A stretch of 64,000 nucleotides of DNA, taken from the NCBI GenBank assembly GCA_017469935.1, contig JAFUFL010000074.1, positions 1 to 64,000 on the forward strand, in the 5' to 3' direction. The position numbers and the translations under genes were made by a program. Positions within the stretch are counted from its first letter, which is position 1; every line of letters begins with the position of its first letter. Origin of the DNA: Lachnospiraceae bacterium (lineage in GTDB: Bacteria > Bacillota > Clostridia > Lachnospirales > Lachnospiraceae). Below are positions 22,988 through 32,325 of this stretch, one piece after another. The notes beneath the pieces were generated by a model, which searched no databases, was not told where the DNA came from, and worked only from the letters and a program-made list of their open reading frames with translations.

Positions 22988-23067
22988 TTGGTCTGTAGAT
23001 GAAACCATGCGCGAAGGCATACGGGAAAGCGGATGCCGACCGCATGACAGTTTGGAGATCAAATTTT

Positions 23068-24249
23068 ATGAAGACGAAATTTGCAGCAATTATCGGAATG
23101 ATCCTGATCATGACATCGGCTGCGCTGCCCGTACAGGCGGCCGCCGCGGCATCCGATACGGGATTTTCCCGGAGCGGGGCCCTGGCGGAAGGGGTCTCCT
23201 ACGCCGATAAAACGAGGGAATTCCGTTATCTGAGGAACGGATGGTATTTCCTGGACGGAAACTGGTACTACGTCCGCAGCGGAAAGGCGGTCACCGGCTG
23301 GGCGAAATATAACGGCAAGTGGTATTTTCTCGACAAAGAGGGAGTCATGAAGACCGGCTGGATCAGGGACAACGGCAAGTGGTACTATCTGGCGGCGGAA
23401 GGAGAGATGAAGACCGGCTGGCTCAAGGACGGCGGGAAATGGTATTATCTGGCGTCGAACGGAGCGATGAAGACCGGCTGGGTAAAGGTCAGCGGGAAAT
23501 GGTACTATCTGGCGTCGAACGGAGCGATGAAGACCGGCTGGGTGAAGGTCAGGGGACTCTGGTATTATCTGGCGGCAAACGGACAGATGAAGACCGGCTG
23601 GGTGACGGACGGCGGAAAGAAGTATTATCTGACGGCGGGCGGAGCGATGAAGACCGGGTGGCTGCAAGTCGGCGGCAAGAAGTATTACCTGACGTCGAGC
23701 GGAGCGATGAAGACCGGCTGGCTCAAGGACGGCGGCAAAAAATACTATTTTGACACAAACGGAGTACTTAACGAAGAGAAAACGAAAGAGGCGAACGGAG
23801 AAGTGACGGATGCCTCGAAGAAGGCGGAGAGCGGCGCCGCGCAGAGCGCGCAGAAGACTGCGGCGGCGAAGAGCACGCAGAAGACTGCGGTAGCGAAGAC
23901 CAAGGGCGAAATGGTAGCCGCCTACGCGCTTCAGTTTGTGGGCAACCCTTATGTGTACGGCGGATGCAGCCTCACGGAAGGGACGGACTGCTCCGGTTTT
24001 GTAATGCTGATCTACCGCCATTTCGGCGTAAATCTTCCTCACTATGATGCGGCGATCCGCACCAGGGGAAAGAGCGTCCCTTCTCTTAATGAGGCAAAGG
24101 CAGGGGATATCATCTGCTATTACGGGCATGTCGCGATCTATCTGGGAGACGGAAGGATCGTCCACGCGTCCAACAGCAGGGACGGAATAAAGATCAGTGA
24201 GAGAGCGGATTACAGGACCATTGCCGGGATCCGAAGGATCTTCGACTGA
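23068..24249 (+). CDS. Secreted NlpC/P60 endopeptidase with cell-wall-binding repeats
   Basis: The 393-residue exported protein is likely to cut peptide stems of peptidoglycan. A signal peptide (MKTKFAAIIGMILIM... ending near VQA) leads to about nine choline/wall-binding-type repeats of 20 residues (WYYLASNGAMKTGW pattern, residues ~50-235), an Ala/Lys-rich linker, and the C-terminal NlpC/P60 domain with Cys308 (TDCSGF), His354 (GHVAIY) and His366. In the DNA the repeats are 60-bp tandem units from about 23281 to 23760. The ATG at 23068 is chosen because the signal peptide starts there with GGAG upstream; the longer frame from 22999 adds an unlikely charged leader. The gene for a barnase-like lipoprotein follows 17 bp later. 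Confidence 0.9.
   Translation: MKTKFAAIIGMILIMTSAALPVQAAAAASDTGFSRSGALAEGVSYADKTREFRYLRNGWYFLDGNWYYVRSGKAVTGWAKYNGKWYFLDKEGVMKTGWIRDNGKWYYLAAEGEMKTGWLKDGGKWYYLASNGAMKTGWVKVSGKWYYLASNGAMKTGWVKVRGLWYYLAANGQMKTGWVTDGGKKYYLTAGGAMKTGWLQVGGKKYYLTSSGAMKTGWLKDGGKKYYFDTNGVLNEEKTKEANGEVTDASKKAESGAAQSAQKTAAAKSTQKTAVAKTKGEMVAAYALQFVGNPYVYGGCSLTEGTDCSGFVMLIYRHFGVNLPHYDAAIRTRGKSVPSLNEAKAGDIICYYGHVAIYLGDGRIVHASNSRDGIKISERADYRTIAGIRRIFD
23281..23760. repeat. 60-bp tandem repeats coding for wall-binding modules
   Basis: Units beginning GGAGCGATGAAGACCGGCTG recur every 60 bp (23341, 23401, 23461, 23521, 23581, 23641, 23701) with high identity, especially 23461 versus 23521. Such repeats are prone to copy-number change by recombination. 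Confidence 0.88.
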
Positions 24250-24266
24250 ACGGAAGGGAGATTGCC

Positions 24267-24938
24267 ATGAAAAAAAGAAGGAGTTTATGGCTGTGTCTGC
24301 TGCTGACCGCGATCCTTTCGATCGGTCTGCTGACGGGATGCGGCAAGGGAAGCGGCAAGCCGCAGGATCAGGCATCTTCGCAGCAGAGCGCGTCCGTGCA
24401 GACGCAGGAGGTGCAGCAGGAAGCTGAACAGGGATCCGGGCAGAATGGGGATGAGCTGGTCCTCTATGGCGACGAGGATATGTCGGACGATGCGTACGCC
24501 GAAGATGAAGAGACGGTGTACGAGGAGGACAATACCGGCCAGGAGTCGGCCTCCCCGGGAAGCGACTCCGCAGCGGCTGCAAAGAGCGAAGGGCAGCAGC
24601 AGGCGCGCATCGATGAGAACGGCAGCTATACGACGAAAGAGGACGTCGCGCTCTATATCCATACCTACGGAAAGCTTCCGAATAATTTTATCACCAAGAA
24701 AGAAGCAGAGAAACTGGGCTGGACCGGAGGCTCGCTGGAGCCGTACGCGCCGGGCAAATGCATCGGCGGGAGCTATTTTGGCAATTACGAAGGGCTGCTC
24801 CCGGACGGAAACTACAAGGAATGCGACATCGATACACTCGGGAAGAAAAAGAGAGGGGCAAAGCGGATCATATATTCCGATGATGGGAGAATTTATTACA
24901 CACCGGATCATTACGAAACATTTGAGCAGCTTTACTGA
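24267..24938 (+). CDS. Barnase-family ribonuclease displayed as a lipoprotein
   Basis: The 223-residue product starts with a lipoprotein signal (lipobox LLTGC, Cys25), then an acidic, Gln-rich linker, and from about residue 126 a barnase-like domain: ALYIHTYGKLPNNFITKKEAEKLGW, PGKCIGG, EGLLP, KRIIYSDDGRIYY, DHYETF. Residues equivalent to the catalytic Glu73, Arg87 and His102 of barnase appear to be Glu185, Arg200 and His215, with spacing preserved. An active, membrane-tethered RNase facing outward is inferred. A barstar-like gene follows 18 bp downstream. Barnase itself is freely secreted; the lipid anchor is the unusual part. Confidence 0.88.
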   Translation: MKKRRSLWLCLLLTAILSIGLLTGCGKGSGKPQDQASSQQSASVQTQEVQQEAEQGSGQNGDELVLYGDEDMSDDAYAEDEETVYEEDNTGQESASPGSDSAAAAKSEGQQQARIDENGSYTTKEDVALYIHTYGKLPNNFITKKEAEKLGWTGGSLEPYAPGKCIGGSYFGNYEGLLPDGNYKECDIDTLGKKKRGAKRIIYSDDGRIYYTPDHYETFEQLY

Positions 24939-24956
24939 TGTTAAGGAGCGCAGATC

Positions 24957-25238
24957 ATGAACAACAGTTATATAATAGATCTGGCGGGAGTCGAGGATCG
25001 CACGGAGCTTCACGACCGCATAGAACAGGGAATACAGGTCCCCGAGTGGTACGGGCGAAATCTGGACGCGCTGTATGACGTGCTGACGGAGCCGCAGTTC
25101 GGAGGCGGGTGCCTGATCTGTTTCATAGGATGCTCGCAGATCGGAGAGGGCATGAAGAGATATCTGTCCGCGATGAAGCAGATGTGCAAGGCGGCTTGCG
25201 AGGAAAACCGAGGTCTTACGATCGAGTTTCTGGACTAG
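24957..25238 (+). CDS. Barstar-family ribonuclease inhibitor
   Basis: A 93-residue cytoplasmic protein with the barstar core: a strand YIIDL, helix DRTELHDRIEQGI, and the signature PEWYGRNLDALYDVL in which the Asp after NL is a main barnase contact, followed by a C-terminal strand LTIEFLD. It protects the producer from the RNase encoded immediately upstream (24267-24938). The ribosome site AAGGAGCG is good and the spacing of 18 bp implies translation from the same message. No other immunity candidate is nearby. Confidence 0.88.
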   Translation: MNNSYIIDLAGVEDRTELHDRIEQGIQVPEWYGRNLDALYDVLTEPQFGGGCLICFIGCSQIGEGMKRYLSAMKQMCKAACEENRGLTIEFLD

Positions 25239-25279
25239 CGCCGCGGCAGGATTATCGGGATTATTGAGAGGTGTTTTTG

Positions 25280-25990
25280 GTGCATGGCGAACGAGTAGTG
25301 GTCATTACGGATATACACGGATGTCTGGACGACTGCAGGAGACTTCTGGACAAAATGGAGTTTGACAAGTCCAGGGACAGGCTGATCAATCTCGGAGATA
25401 CGATCGACCGCGGTCCCCGGATCTATGAAACGTTTGTATTCCTGCGGGAGCTTAAGGAAGAAATGGGAGAGCGCTGCGTCCTGATCAGGGGCAATCATGA
25501 ACAGATGATGCTGGATGCCACGAGAAAGTCGTTGAACAGGAGGACCTATAAAGAATTATGGTACCTGAACAGCGGGGAGAAAACGGTGTTTTCCTTTATC
25601 AGCCACAAGCATAAGATCAATGAGTTCCGGGACTGGTATGAGCAGATGCCTTATTATTACACGGAGGAGAGGTTTCAGTGCGTGCACGCCTGCCTGAAAA
25701 ATGAGGATCCGAAGAAGAACAGTGTGGAGACGCTCATTTGGGGACGGGACACGGACTATACGGGAAAACTGGTGCTGACCGGGCATACGCCCTACAGGGT
25801 TCCCCTGTATTTCTGCGGGAAAGGCTCCGTGGATCCGATCGGGGAAGGAATGTGGGGGGCTCTTCCCGAAAAAGGTATGATCGGGCTGGATACGGGATGC
25901 GTATATGGCAACCGGCTGACGGGAATGGTGATCGAGGATGACCGGTTTAAGGTCTTATCGGTCAGATCGAGTATAGCGCAGGAGGGATGA
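25280..25990 (+). CDS. Calcineurin-like metallophosphoesterase (ApaH/PrpE-like)
   Basis: The 236-residue phosphatase has the two-metal motifs in order: DIHGC (residues ~10-14), GDTIDRGP, and GNHE, followed by TGHTPY and a late GLDTGCVYG. This is the bacterial PPP/ApaH-like pattern, acting on phosphoproteins or on diadenosine polyphosphates; sequence alone does not decide. I choose the GTG at 25280, which lies 8 nt after GAGAGG; an in-frame GTG at 25271 overlaps that site. It follows the barstar gene by about 40 bp and may share its transcript. A large hairpin terminator follows. Confidence 0.85.
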   Translation: MHGERVVVITDIHGCLDDCRRLLDKMEFDKSRDRLINLGDTIDRGPRIYETFVFLRELKEEMGERCVLIRGNHEQMMLDATRKSLNRRTYKELWYLNSGEKTVFSFISHKHKINEFRDWYEQMPYYYTEERFQCVHACLKNEDPKKNSVETLIWGRDTDYTGKLVLTGHTPYRVPLYFCGKGSVDPIGEGMWGALPEKGMIGLDTGCVYGNRLTGMVIEDDRFKVLSVRSSIAQEG

Positions 25991-26046
25991 TTCCCGCCTC
26001 CGCAGGCAGCGGCTCGCCGGGCGGGCCCCGAAAAGAGTGACAAAAA

Positions 26047-26107
26047 GGACGGTTCTTCGGATACATTCGGAATAGGAATGTATCGGAGGAACCGCCCTTA
26101 TTTTTTT
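26047..26107 (+). terminator. Large terminator hairpin after the metallophosphatase
   Basis: The arms 26047-26068 and 26076-26097 pair over about 20 positions with a few G-U or mismatched bases, followed by TTATTTTTTT. The GGACGGTTCTTC core recalls RAYT-associated REP hairpins. Confidence 0.75.
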
Positions 26108-26151
26108 ACGCTGTTTTGGTACAGAATCCGTCAGACAGGCCGACTCTGTTC

Positions 26152-26232
26152 GGGGATAAAGTGTGTCAGCAGATACGTCCCCGTGACACACAGGGATAAA
26201 GTTTGTCAGCGGATACGTCCCCGTGACACAAA
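26152..26232. repeat. REP-like repeat pair between convergent genes
   Basis: Two tandem ~40-bp units, each with GTCAGCAGATACGTCCCC or a one-base variant plus GTGACACA, directly abutting the metY stop codon. This is the same family as the cluster at 9012-9168; both sites lie between convergent genes. Confidence 0.8.
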
Positions 26233-27501
26233 TCAGCCGAGCGCCTGCTCGAGGTCGGCGATGATGTCGTTTGCGTTCTCCAGGCCGACGGAGAGACGGA
26301 TCAGATCCGGTCCGACGCCGCCCGCGATCAGCTCTTCGTCGGTGAGCTGGCGGTGCGTGGAGTTCGCGGGATGAAGGACGCAGGTGTGCGCATCTGCCAC
26401 GTGGGTGGCGATCATGGCGACTTTGAGGTGCTTCATGAACTCCTCGGCGGCGGCGCGTCCGCCCTTGATGCCGAAGGAGATGACGCCGCAGGTGCCATTA
26501 GGCATATACTTCTGGGCGCGCTCATAGTATTTATCGCCGGGAAGGCCGGGGTATGTGACCCAGGCGATCTTGTCGTGGCCTTTGAGGTACTGCGCGACCT
26601 TGAGGGCGTTCTCGCAGTGTCTGGGCATGCGGACGGCGAGGGACTCGAGGCCGAGATTGAGGAAGAAGGCGTTCATGGGAGCCTGGATCGAGCCGAAGTC
26701 TCTCATGAGCTGGGCCGTGCACTTAGTGATGAAGGCGCCGCCCATTCCGAATTTCTCGGCATAAGTGATCCCGTGATAGGAATCATCGGGAGTGGTAAGG
26801 CCCGGGAATTTATCGGCGTGGGCCATCCAGTCGAACTTTCCGCCGTCAATGATCGCGCCGCCTACGGCCGTGTCATGTCCGTCCATGTATTTGGTCGTGG
26901 AATGGGTGACAATGTCGGCTCCCCACTCGAAGGGGCGGCAGTTGATGGGGGTGGCAAAAGTATTGTCGACGATGAGCGGAACGCCGTGGGCATGAGCCGC
27001 CTTGGCAAATCTCTCGATATCGAAGACGACCAGGGCGGGATTGGCGATGGTCTCGCCGAAGACAGCCTTGGTGTTGGGCTTGAAAGCATTCTCAAGCTCT
27101 TCATCGGTGCAGTCGGGATCGATAAAGGTGAAGTCGATCCCCATCTTGCGCATAGTCACGTTGAAGAGGTTGAAGGTGCCGCCGTATATAGTGGAAGCAC
27201 AGACGACGTGATCTCCGCAGGTGGCGATATTAAACACGCTGAAGAAGTTGGCGGCCTGTCCGGAAGAGGTGAGCATTCCCGCGGTGCCTCCCTCAAGAGC
27301 CGTAATCTTGGCTGCTACCATGTCATTGGTGGGATTCTGAAGACGGGTGTAAAAGTATCCGGACGCTTCCAGGTCGAACAGCTTGCCCATGTCCTCGCTG
27401 GTATCATATTTAAAAGTTGTGCTCTGGATGATCGGGATCATCCTGGACTCACCGTTCTTCGGTGTGTAGCCGGCCTGGATGCACATAGTTTCTCTTTCCA
27501 T
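26233..27501 (-). CDS. metY: O-acetylhomoserine aminocarboxypropyltransferase (sulfhydrylase)
   Basis: PLP enzyme that makes homocysteine (or methionine from methanethiol) from O-acetylhomoserine and sulfide. The 422-residue length and motifs fit MetY rather than MetB: TRLQNPTNDMVAAKI near the N-terminus, SSGQAANFF, VDNTFATPINCRPFEWGADIV, and the PLP-lysine segment HSTTKYMDGH. The C-terminus has SVGLENANDIIADL. A GGAGG ribosome site lies upstream, and its promoter is at 27578-27606. No SAM or Met T-box element is seen in the ~70-nt leader. Confidence 0.92.
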   Translation of the reverse strand: MERETMCIQAGYTPKNGESRMIPIIQSTTFKYDTSEDMGKLFDLEASGYFYTRLQNPTNDMVAAKITALEGGTAGMLTSSGQAANFFSVFNIATCGDHVVCASTIYGGTFNLFNVTMRKMGIDFTFIDPDCTDEELENAFKPNTKAVFGETIANPALVVFDIERFAKAAHAHGVPLIVDNTFATPINCRPFEWGADIVTHSTTKYMDGHDTAVGGAIIDGGKFDWMAHADKFPGLTTPDDSYHGITYAEKFGMGGAFITKCTAQLMRDFGSIQAPMNAFFLNLGLESLAVRMPRHCENALKVAQYLKGHDKIAWVTYPGLPGDKYYERAQKYMPNGTCGVISFGIKGGRAAAEEFMKHLKVAMIATHVADAHTCVLHPANSTHRQLTDEELIAGGVGPDLIRLSVGLENANDIIADLEQALG

Positions 27502-27577
27502 TTTTCTACCTCCGCTGCTTATTTCAGGCCCTGCCTGCTTTTCGGCTTCTTTCGGGCACTGATTATTTATCCCTTAC

Positions 27578-27606
27578 ATATTAAAAGAAGTTGAAGCGTA
27601 TGGCAA
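27578..27606 (-). promoter_or_regulatory. metY promoter
   Basis: On the minus strand TTGCCA (27606-27601), 17 bp, TAATAT (27583-27578). Confidence 0.55.
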
Positions 27607-27714
27607 ACACAATTTGGAAATGCTATCATAAGTTTATGGAGCGGGCGGAAAGAATTCCCTGCGAGTTCACGGCCCGCAGGACGAAAAGTATGTACCAACG
27701 GGGAGGTCAGATAT

Positions 27715-29355
27715 ATGGCACAGGACAACAGAATTTATGTTACAGGGCACAAGAATCCGCACGCGGATTCCGTGGCTGCTGCCATCGCCTATGCGGAGTA
27801 TAAGAAAGAACAGGGGTTTGACGCCATTCCCTGTGTTCTTGGCAAGATCAACAAGGAATCACAGTATCTTCTGGAAAGATTCGGGTTTGAGAAGCCCCGG
27901 CTTCTTGAGACGGCGCAAGTGCGCCTCGATGAAGTAGATCTGGCTGCGCCCCTTTCGATCACGCCGGAGACGACCATCTTCGAGACGGTCGAGATGATGA
28001 AGAGAGAAGGACGGGAAGGCTTTGCGGTCGTAGATGAGGAAAACAGGGTGATCGGCTGGGTGTCCAAATCGGATTTTGCCAACATCGCTCTCAATGACAC
28101 AAAGTTCTCCCACGGTATGCTGAAGGAGACCCCCACGGAATATATCGCCAAGACGATCAGCGGCACGATTGTCTATGACGATGAGCAGCGCCATCTCAAC
28201 GGCCAGGTCAGCATCCTGACCATGACCAACAAGGATAACCTGGAGGATTACGAGGTCGCGGACCGCATCGTGATCACGGGCGGCAATAAGAAGGCCCAGA
28301 AGATCCTGATCGAAAAGGGAGCCGGCATGCTGATCATTATCTGGGAGAAAGGTGTGGATGACAGCGTGCTCAAGATGGCAAAAGAGCATCACTGCACACT
28401 GATTCTTTCCGGTTTCGGGGCTATGAACACGTCAAGGTATCTGTATTTTGCCCCGCCTGTGAGAATGATGATGACGCGCAAGCCCATGAAGTTCTACGGG
28501 CATGAGCTGGCGGAGGATGCGAGCCGCAAGATGGCGCGCACGCAGTACAGGGCATTTCCGGTCGTGGATGACGAAAATCACCTGCTCGGATACGTTATGC
28601 GCTACCATATCCTCAACTACAACGACAAACAGCTGATCCTGGTGGACCACAACGAGTTCTCCCAGTCCGTCAAGGGCATTGAGAAGGCGAGAGTGCTGGA
28701 GGTTATCGATCACCACAGAGTTACGGATTTTTCCACTTCCAGGCCCGTGAGCTTCCGAAATGAGATCGTAGGCAGTACATGCACGATCATCGCGACAATT
28801 TTCAGGGAGAACCAGGTTCCGATCGAGGAGAACCTCGCCGGACTGATGCTGGGAGGACTGCTGTCCGACACGATGAACCTGCAGACGCCCACGACGACGG
28901 ATAAGGACAGGCATACGGCCAATATTCTGGCGGCCCTGGCAGGGCTGGACCTCGACCGGTTCTCGGAGGAGCTCTTCTCCGTGACGGAGGACGAGGGCGG
29001 ATCCCTCGAGGAACTGATGAGCCGCGACATTGTATTTGAGGATGTCATGGGCGTTCGCCTGATGCTGGCCAAGGTCAATGTGCCCCAGGTCGAGCCTTAC
29101 AGAGACAGGGCGGAAGATATGCAGCAGGCGCTGGATATACTGACCAGGAACAAGAACGCGGACATGGGCGTTTTGTCCATCACTTCCGCGCTGGAGAACC
29201 GGTCGATCCTGTTCGCGTCGGGTGATAAGGCAAAATGGCTCTTTGAGGCTTATCCGGACCACGAAGGCGAGCAGCACAGCGTGCAGGAGGGACTCGTCTC
29301 GCGCAAGATGCAGATGCTGCCGAAGATCTCCAAAGTTATTAACAAGTACGCATAA
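27715..29355 (+). CDS. Manganese-dependent inorganic pyrophosphatase with CBS and DRTGG domains
   Basis: Hydrolyses pyrophosphate to phosphate. The 546-residue protein is a family II (DHH) pyrophosphatase split by a regulatory insert: the N-terminal metal motif TGHKNPHADS (residues 9-18), a first CBS motif around residues 75-125, a DRTGG-like middle, a second CBS around 260-300, and then DHN, DHHRVTDF and the C-terminal DHHA2 domain. CBS-containing members of this family are known to be regulated by adenine nucleotides. A GGGAGG ribosome site precedes the ATG and a strong terminator follows. Confidence 0.92.
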   Translation: MAQDNRIYVTGHKNPHADSVAAAIAYAEYKKEQGFDAIPCVLGKINKESQYLLERFGFEKPRLLETAQVRLDEVDLAAPLSITPETTIFETVEMMKREGREGFAVVDEENRVIGWVSKSDFANIALNDTKFSHGMLKETPTEYIAKTISGTIVYDDEQRHLNGQVSILTMTNKDNLEDYEVADRIVITGGNKKAQKILIEKGAGMLIIIWEKGVDDSVLKMAKEHHCTLILSGFGAMNTSRYLYFAPPVRMMMTRKPMKFYGHELAEDASRKMARTQYRAFPVVDDENHLLGYVMRYHILNYNDKQLILVDHNEFSQSVKGIEKARVLEVIDHHRVTDFSTSRPVSFRNEIVGSTCTIIATIFRENQVPIEENLAGLMLGGLLSDTMNLQTPTTTDKDRHTANILAALAGLDLDRFSEELFSVTEDEGGSLEELMSRDIVFEDVMGVRLMLAKVNVPQVEPYRDRAEDMQQALDILTRNKNADMGVLSITSALENRSILFASGDKAKWLFEAYPDHEGEQHSVQEGLVSRKMQMLPKISKVINKYA

Positions 29356-29410
29356 AAATATACGCATAAAAATACAGGAATAATTGCCCTGATTGATCTT
29401 ACAGGCAAGC

Positions 29411-29442
29411 GAAAGCCCCGGCACATGGCCGGGGCTTTCTGC
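29411..29442. terminator. Terminator after the pyrophosphatase gene
   Basis: A 12-bp perfect stem GAAAGCCCCGGC (29411-29422) / 29428-29439, just before the stop of the convergent cellobiose phosphorylase gene. Short T tract. Confidence 0.65.
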
Positions 29443-29473
29443 ATAAGGAGGATGATTTACGATACATAAGGGG

Positions 29474-31984
29474 TTATCCCATGATTACTTCTACGTTGTA
29501 TTCTTTCTGCCCTTTGACGTAAGGGATCACGTGTCCGGCTACTTCCTTGCCGTCTACGATCATTTTCTTCACACCCTTCTCGACATGATCCGGATTCTTG
29601 ACGCTGATGTTGTATACGCCTTCTCTGTAGGCGCGGGTGAGCTCGAAGTCGCCGAAATCATCGGGGATGCAGGGATCGATGCTCAGGCCGTTCAGAGTGG
29701 GATAGACGCCCAGAATGTACTGGGAGATATCCGTGAAGGTCCATGCGGCGGTACCTGTCAGCCAGCTGTTCTTGCCTTCGCCGAAGTTGGGAGCCTCGGG
29801 TCCTGCTACCATCTGGGAATAGACATAAGGCTCTGTCCTGTGGATCTCACTGAACTCCTCCACGCAGGAAGGGCATGTCTTCCAGTAGATCTCGAAGGCT
29901 CTGTTGCCGCGTCCCATGACCGTCTCCGCAATCGAGACCCAAGGGTTGTTGTGGCAGAAGATGCCGCCGTTTTCCTTGTATCCCGGAGGATAGGAGGAGA
30001 CTTCGCCGAGTTCCACATGGTACCTGGTATAGGCGGGTTTCAAAAGAGCGATGCCGTACTTGGAATCGAGGATCTCCTTGACGCTGTCCAGAGCCTGGAG
30101 CGCCTGCCCCGTCTCCTTGCCGACGCCGGCCAGTACGCAGAAGCCCTGGGGCTCAATGTAGATCTGGCCTTCTTCGCACTCGTGAGAGCCGATCTTGTGG
30201 CTGTAGGCATCATAGGCGCGGACGAACCACTTGCCGTCCCAGCCGTCCGTGAGCAGTGCCTTCTCCATGATGTCGCGCTCCGCGCGCATGGCGGCCGCCT
30301 CATCGTGAAGGCCGATGAGATCGCACAGTGCGGCGTATTCCTCGGAATACTTGACGAACATGCCGCCGATGAATACGGACTCGGCCACGGGGCCTTCGCT
30401 GGGACCGGAGGTCTGGAAGGACTCACCGGAGTGCTCGGAGAAGCAGTTGAGGTTGAGGCAGTCGTTCCAGTCGGCGCGGCCGATCAGAGGAAGTCCGTGA
30501 GGGCCCTTGTGGGTGATCGTGTAGTTCACGCTCCTGCGCAGGTGCTCCATGAGGGGCTGCGCCAGGGAGACGTCGTTATCGAAAGGAACGGACTCGTCCA
30601 AAATAGTGACGTCGCCGGTCTCCCGGATATAAGCGCTGACTGCGGCGATGAGCCAGAGCGGATCGTCGTTGAAGCCGCTGCCGATGTCGGCGTTGCCCTT
30701 CTTGGTGAGGGGCTGGTACTGGTGATAAGCGCTGCCGTCGGGGAACTGGGTGGACGCGATGTCGATGATCCTCTCCCTTGCGCGCTCGGGCACCAGGTGC
30801 ACGAAGCCGAGCAGATCCTGGCAGGAATCTCGGAAGCCCATTCCTCTGCCGATGCCGGACTCATAATAGGAAGCACTTCTGGACATATTGAAAGTGATCA
30901 TGCACTGGTACTGGTTCCAGATGTTGACCATTCTGTCCACCTCGGGGCGGGAGCTCTTGACGTGGAACTTGGAGAGAAGCTCACCCCAATAGCTGCGCAG
31001 TGTCTCGTAAGCGGCAATAACGCTCTCGCGGTCGTGATATTTGCGGATCATGGCGCGGGCGCGGGTCTTGTTGATGACGCCGTAGGATTCCCATTTCTCA
31101 TCGACGGGATTCTCCACATAGGTCAGCTGGAAGATCACGCTTGTGCTCTCACCGGGAGCAAGCGTGATGTCGAGCTCATAGACGGCGCAGGGAGACCAGC
31201 CGCTGGCAACCGTATTCTTGCAGGATCCGTTCTCGACCACTTCGGGAAGAGCAGTGCTTCTGTAGTCGCCGATGAAGGAGCGTCTGTCCGTATCGAACCC
31301 GTCGATCGGGCGGTTTACGGAGAAGACGGCGTACATGTTGCGGCGCTCTCTGTACTCGGTGCGGTGATAAATGGCAGCGTAATCGAGTTCGCTGTAATTA
31401 TCGATGGAAGTGGAGGCGGGCTTCTTCAGTCCGCTGATTTCGTAACCGAGATTGGATTCTATTTCGACCTCACCTGTCGAAAGGTTTCGCTGGAAGTTTT
31501 TCTGGTCGTCGTCCGCGTCCCAGAGGCACCACTCTACATAAGGAAATACTTTGAGCTTTTTCTCGCTGTCAGACTCGTTCTTAAGATCGAGGAGCATGAC
31601 TTCGCAGGTATCGCCCATGGGGACGAAGTTGAGCTGATTTACACGGACGCCGTTCTTGGAGGAGCTGAATTTGGAGTATCCCATGCCGTGTCTGCACTCG
31701 TAGCTGTCCAGATCGGTCTTGGAAGGCTGCCAGGCGGTGTTCCAGACGGTATCTCCATCCTTAATATATATGTACTTTCCGTTTCCGTCGTAGGGAACAT
31801 CGTTATATCTGTATCGTGTGATCCTCAGCAGCCGGGCATCCTTATAAAAGGAATAACCGCCGCAGGTATTGGAGATGAGTGTGAAGAAGTCCTGGTTTCC
31901 AAGGTAGTTGATCCAGGGAAGAGGAGTCTTGGGAGTTGTGATGACATACTCCCTGTTAGAGTCATCGAAATAGCCGAATTTCAT
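29474..31984 (-). CDS. Cellobiose phosphorylase (GH94)
   Basis: Phosphorolyses cellobiose to glucose-1-phosphate and glucose inside the cell, saving an ATP. The 836-residue protein matches the GH94 cellobiose phosphorylase form: the N-terminal [15 protein letters not shown] and [12 protein letters not shown], then [17 protein letters not shown], and the catalytic region [11 protein letters not shown] (general acid expected at Asp508), followed by [21 protein letters not shown]. The start at 31984 is preferred because GGAGGGTATT precedes it; the ATG four codons upstream overlaps that site. Divergent from a LacI regulator and an ABC sugar importer, which supports a cellobiose or cellodextrin role. 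Confidence 0.93.
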   Translation of the reverse strand: MKFGYFDDSNREYVITTPKTPLPWINYLGNQDFFTLISNTCGGYSFYKDARLLRITRYRYNDVPYDGNGKYIYIKDGDTVWNTAWQPSKTDLDSYECRHGMGYSKFSSSKNGVRVNQLNFVPMGDTCEVMLLDLKNESDSEKKLKVFPYVEWCLWDADDDQKNFQRNLSTGEVEIESNLGYEISGLKKPASTSIDNYSELDYAAIYHRTEYRERRNMYAVFSVNRPIDGFDTDRRSFIGDYRSTALPEVVENGSCKNTVASGWSPCAVYELDITLAPGESTSVIFQLTYVENPVDEKWESYGVINKTRARAMIRKYHDRESVIAAYETLRSYWGELLSKFHVKSSRPEVDRMVNIWNQYQCMITFNMSRSASYYESGIGRGMGFRDSCQDLLGFVHLVPERARERIIDIASTQFPDGSAYHQYQPLTKKGNADIGSGFNDDPLWLIAAVSAYIRETGDVTILDESVPFDNDVSLAQPLMEHLRRSVNYTITHKGPHGLPLIGRADWNDCLNLNCFSEHSGESFQTSGPSEGPVAESVFIGGMFVKYSEEYAALCDLIGLHDEAAAMRAERDIMEKALLTDGWDGKWFVRAYDAYSHKIGSHECEEGQIYIEPQGFCVLAGVGKETGQALQALDSVKEILDSKYGIALLKPAYTRYHVELGEVSSYPPGYKENGGIFCHNNPWVSIAETVMGRGNRAFEIYWKTCPSCVEEFSEIHRTEPYVYSQMVAGPEAPNFGEGKNSWLTGTAAWTFTDISQYILGVYPTLNGLSIDPCIPDDFGDFELTRAYREGVYNISVKNPDHVEKGVKKMIVDGKEVAGHVIPYVKGQKEYNVEVIMG

Positions 31985-32036
31985 AATACCCTCCATTTTT
32001 TCGAAGTGTTAAGTAACGATAAACTTACATGCTCTT

Positions 32037-32065
32037 ATTATAGTTTTAGTAAAAAGCAAGCACAA
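32037..32065 (-). promoter_or_regulatory. Cellobiose phosphorylase promoter
   Basis: Minus strand TTGTGC (32065-32060), 17 bp, TATAAT (32042-32037). A LacI-type operator lies 21 bp upstream of the -35. Confidence 0.6.
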
Positions 32066-32085
32066 TCGTAACAATGGCTAAAAAA

Positions 32086-32099
32086 CGAAAACGTTTTAG
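32086..32099. promoter_or_regulatory. LacI-family operator 1
   Basis: CGAAAACGTTTTAG has the AAACGTTT core with central CG typical of LacI/CcpA-family operators. Located between the divergent phosphorylase and lacI-type genes. Confidence 0.6.
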
Positions 32100-32213
32100 A
32101 ATAAATTAGACAAAAGGGCCGAATTGGATGTGGATTTCGAACAAATTGAGGCCACAGGTTTTGTATATTTATCACAATTTTGTAAATATGACTCAAAAAC
32201 AGTCAAAATTGTC

Positions 32214-32262
32214 TTGAAAAATGTGGAAAACGGATATACAGTATAGTTACAAAAACGTTTAA
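32214..32262 (+). promoter_or_regulatory. Promoter of the LacI regulator with operator 2
   Basis: TTGAAA (32214-32219), 17 bp, TACAGT (32237-32242), followed by AAAAACGTTTAAG at 32251-32262. The operator covers the start of transcription, suggesting autoregulation. Confidence 0.5.
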
Positions 32263-32325
32263 GAAATTTAAACGAATTCGCTTCGAAAAACAGACGAGAC
32301 TTTTTCAGATAGACAGGAGGCGGAA

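Noticed and set aside
22999-23067. Upstream extension of the NlpC/P60 protein
   Set aside because: The extension is charged and lies ahead of an obvious signal peptide with its own ribosome site at 23068.
27502-27577. SAM riboswitch or Met T-box before metY
   Set aside because: The leader is only about 70 nt and carries none of the conserved motifs.
29531-32071. 846-residue plus-strand ORF opposite cellobiose phosphorylase
   Set aside because: Antisense shadow caused by codon bias: no ribosome site, no recognisable domain, and the minus strand encodes a complete GH94 enzyme.
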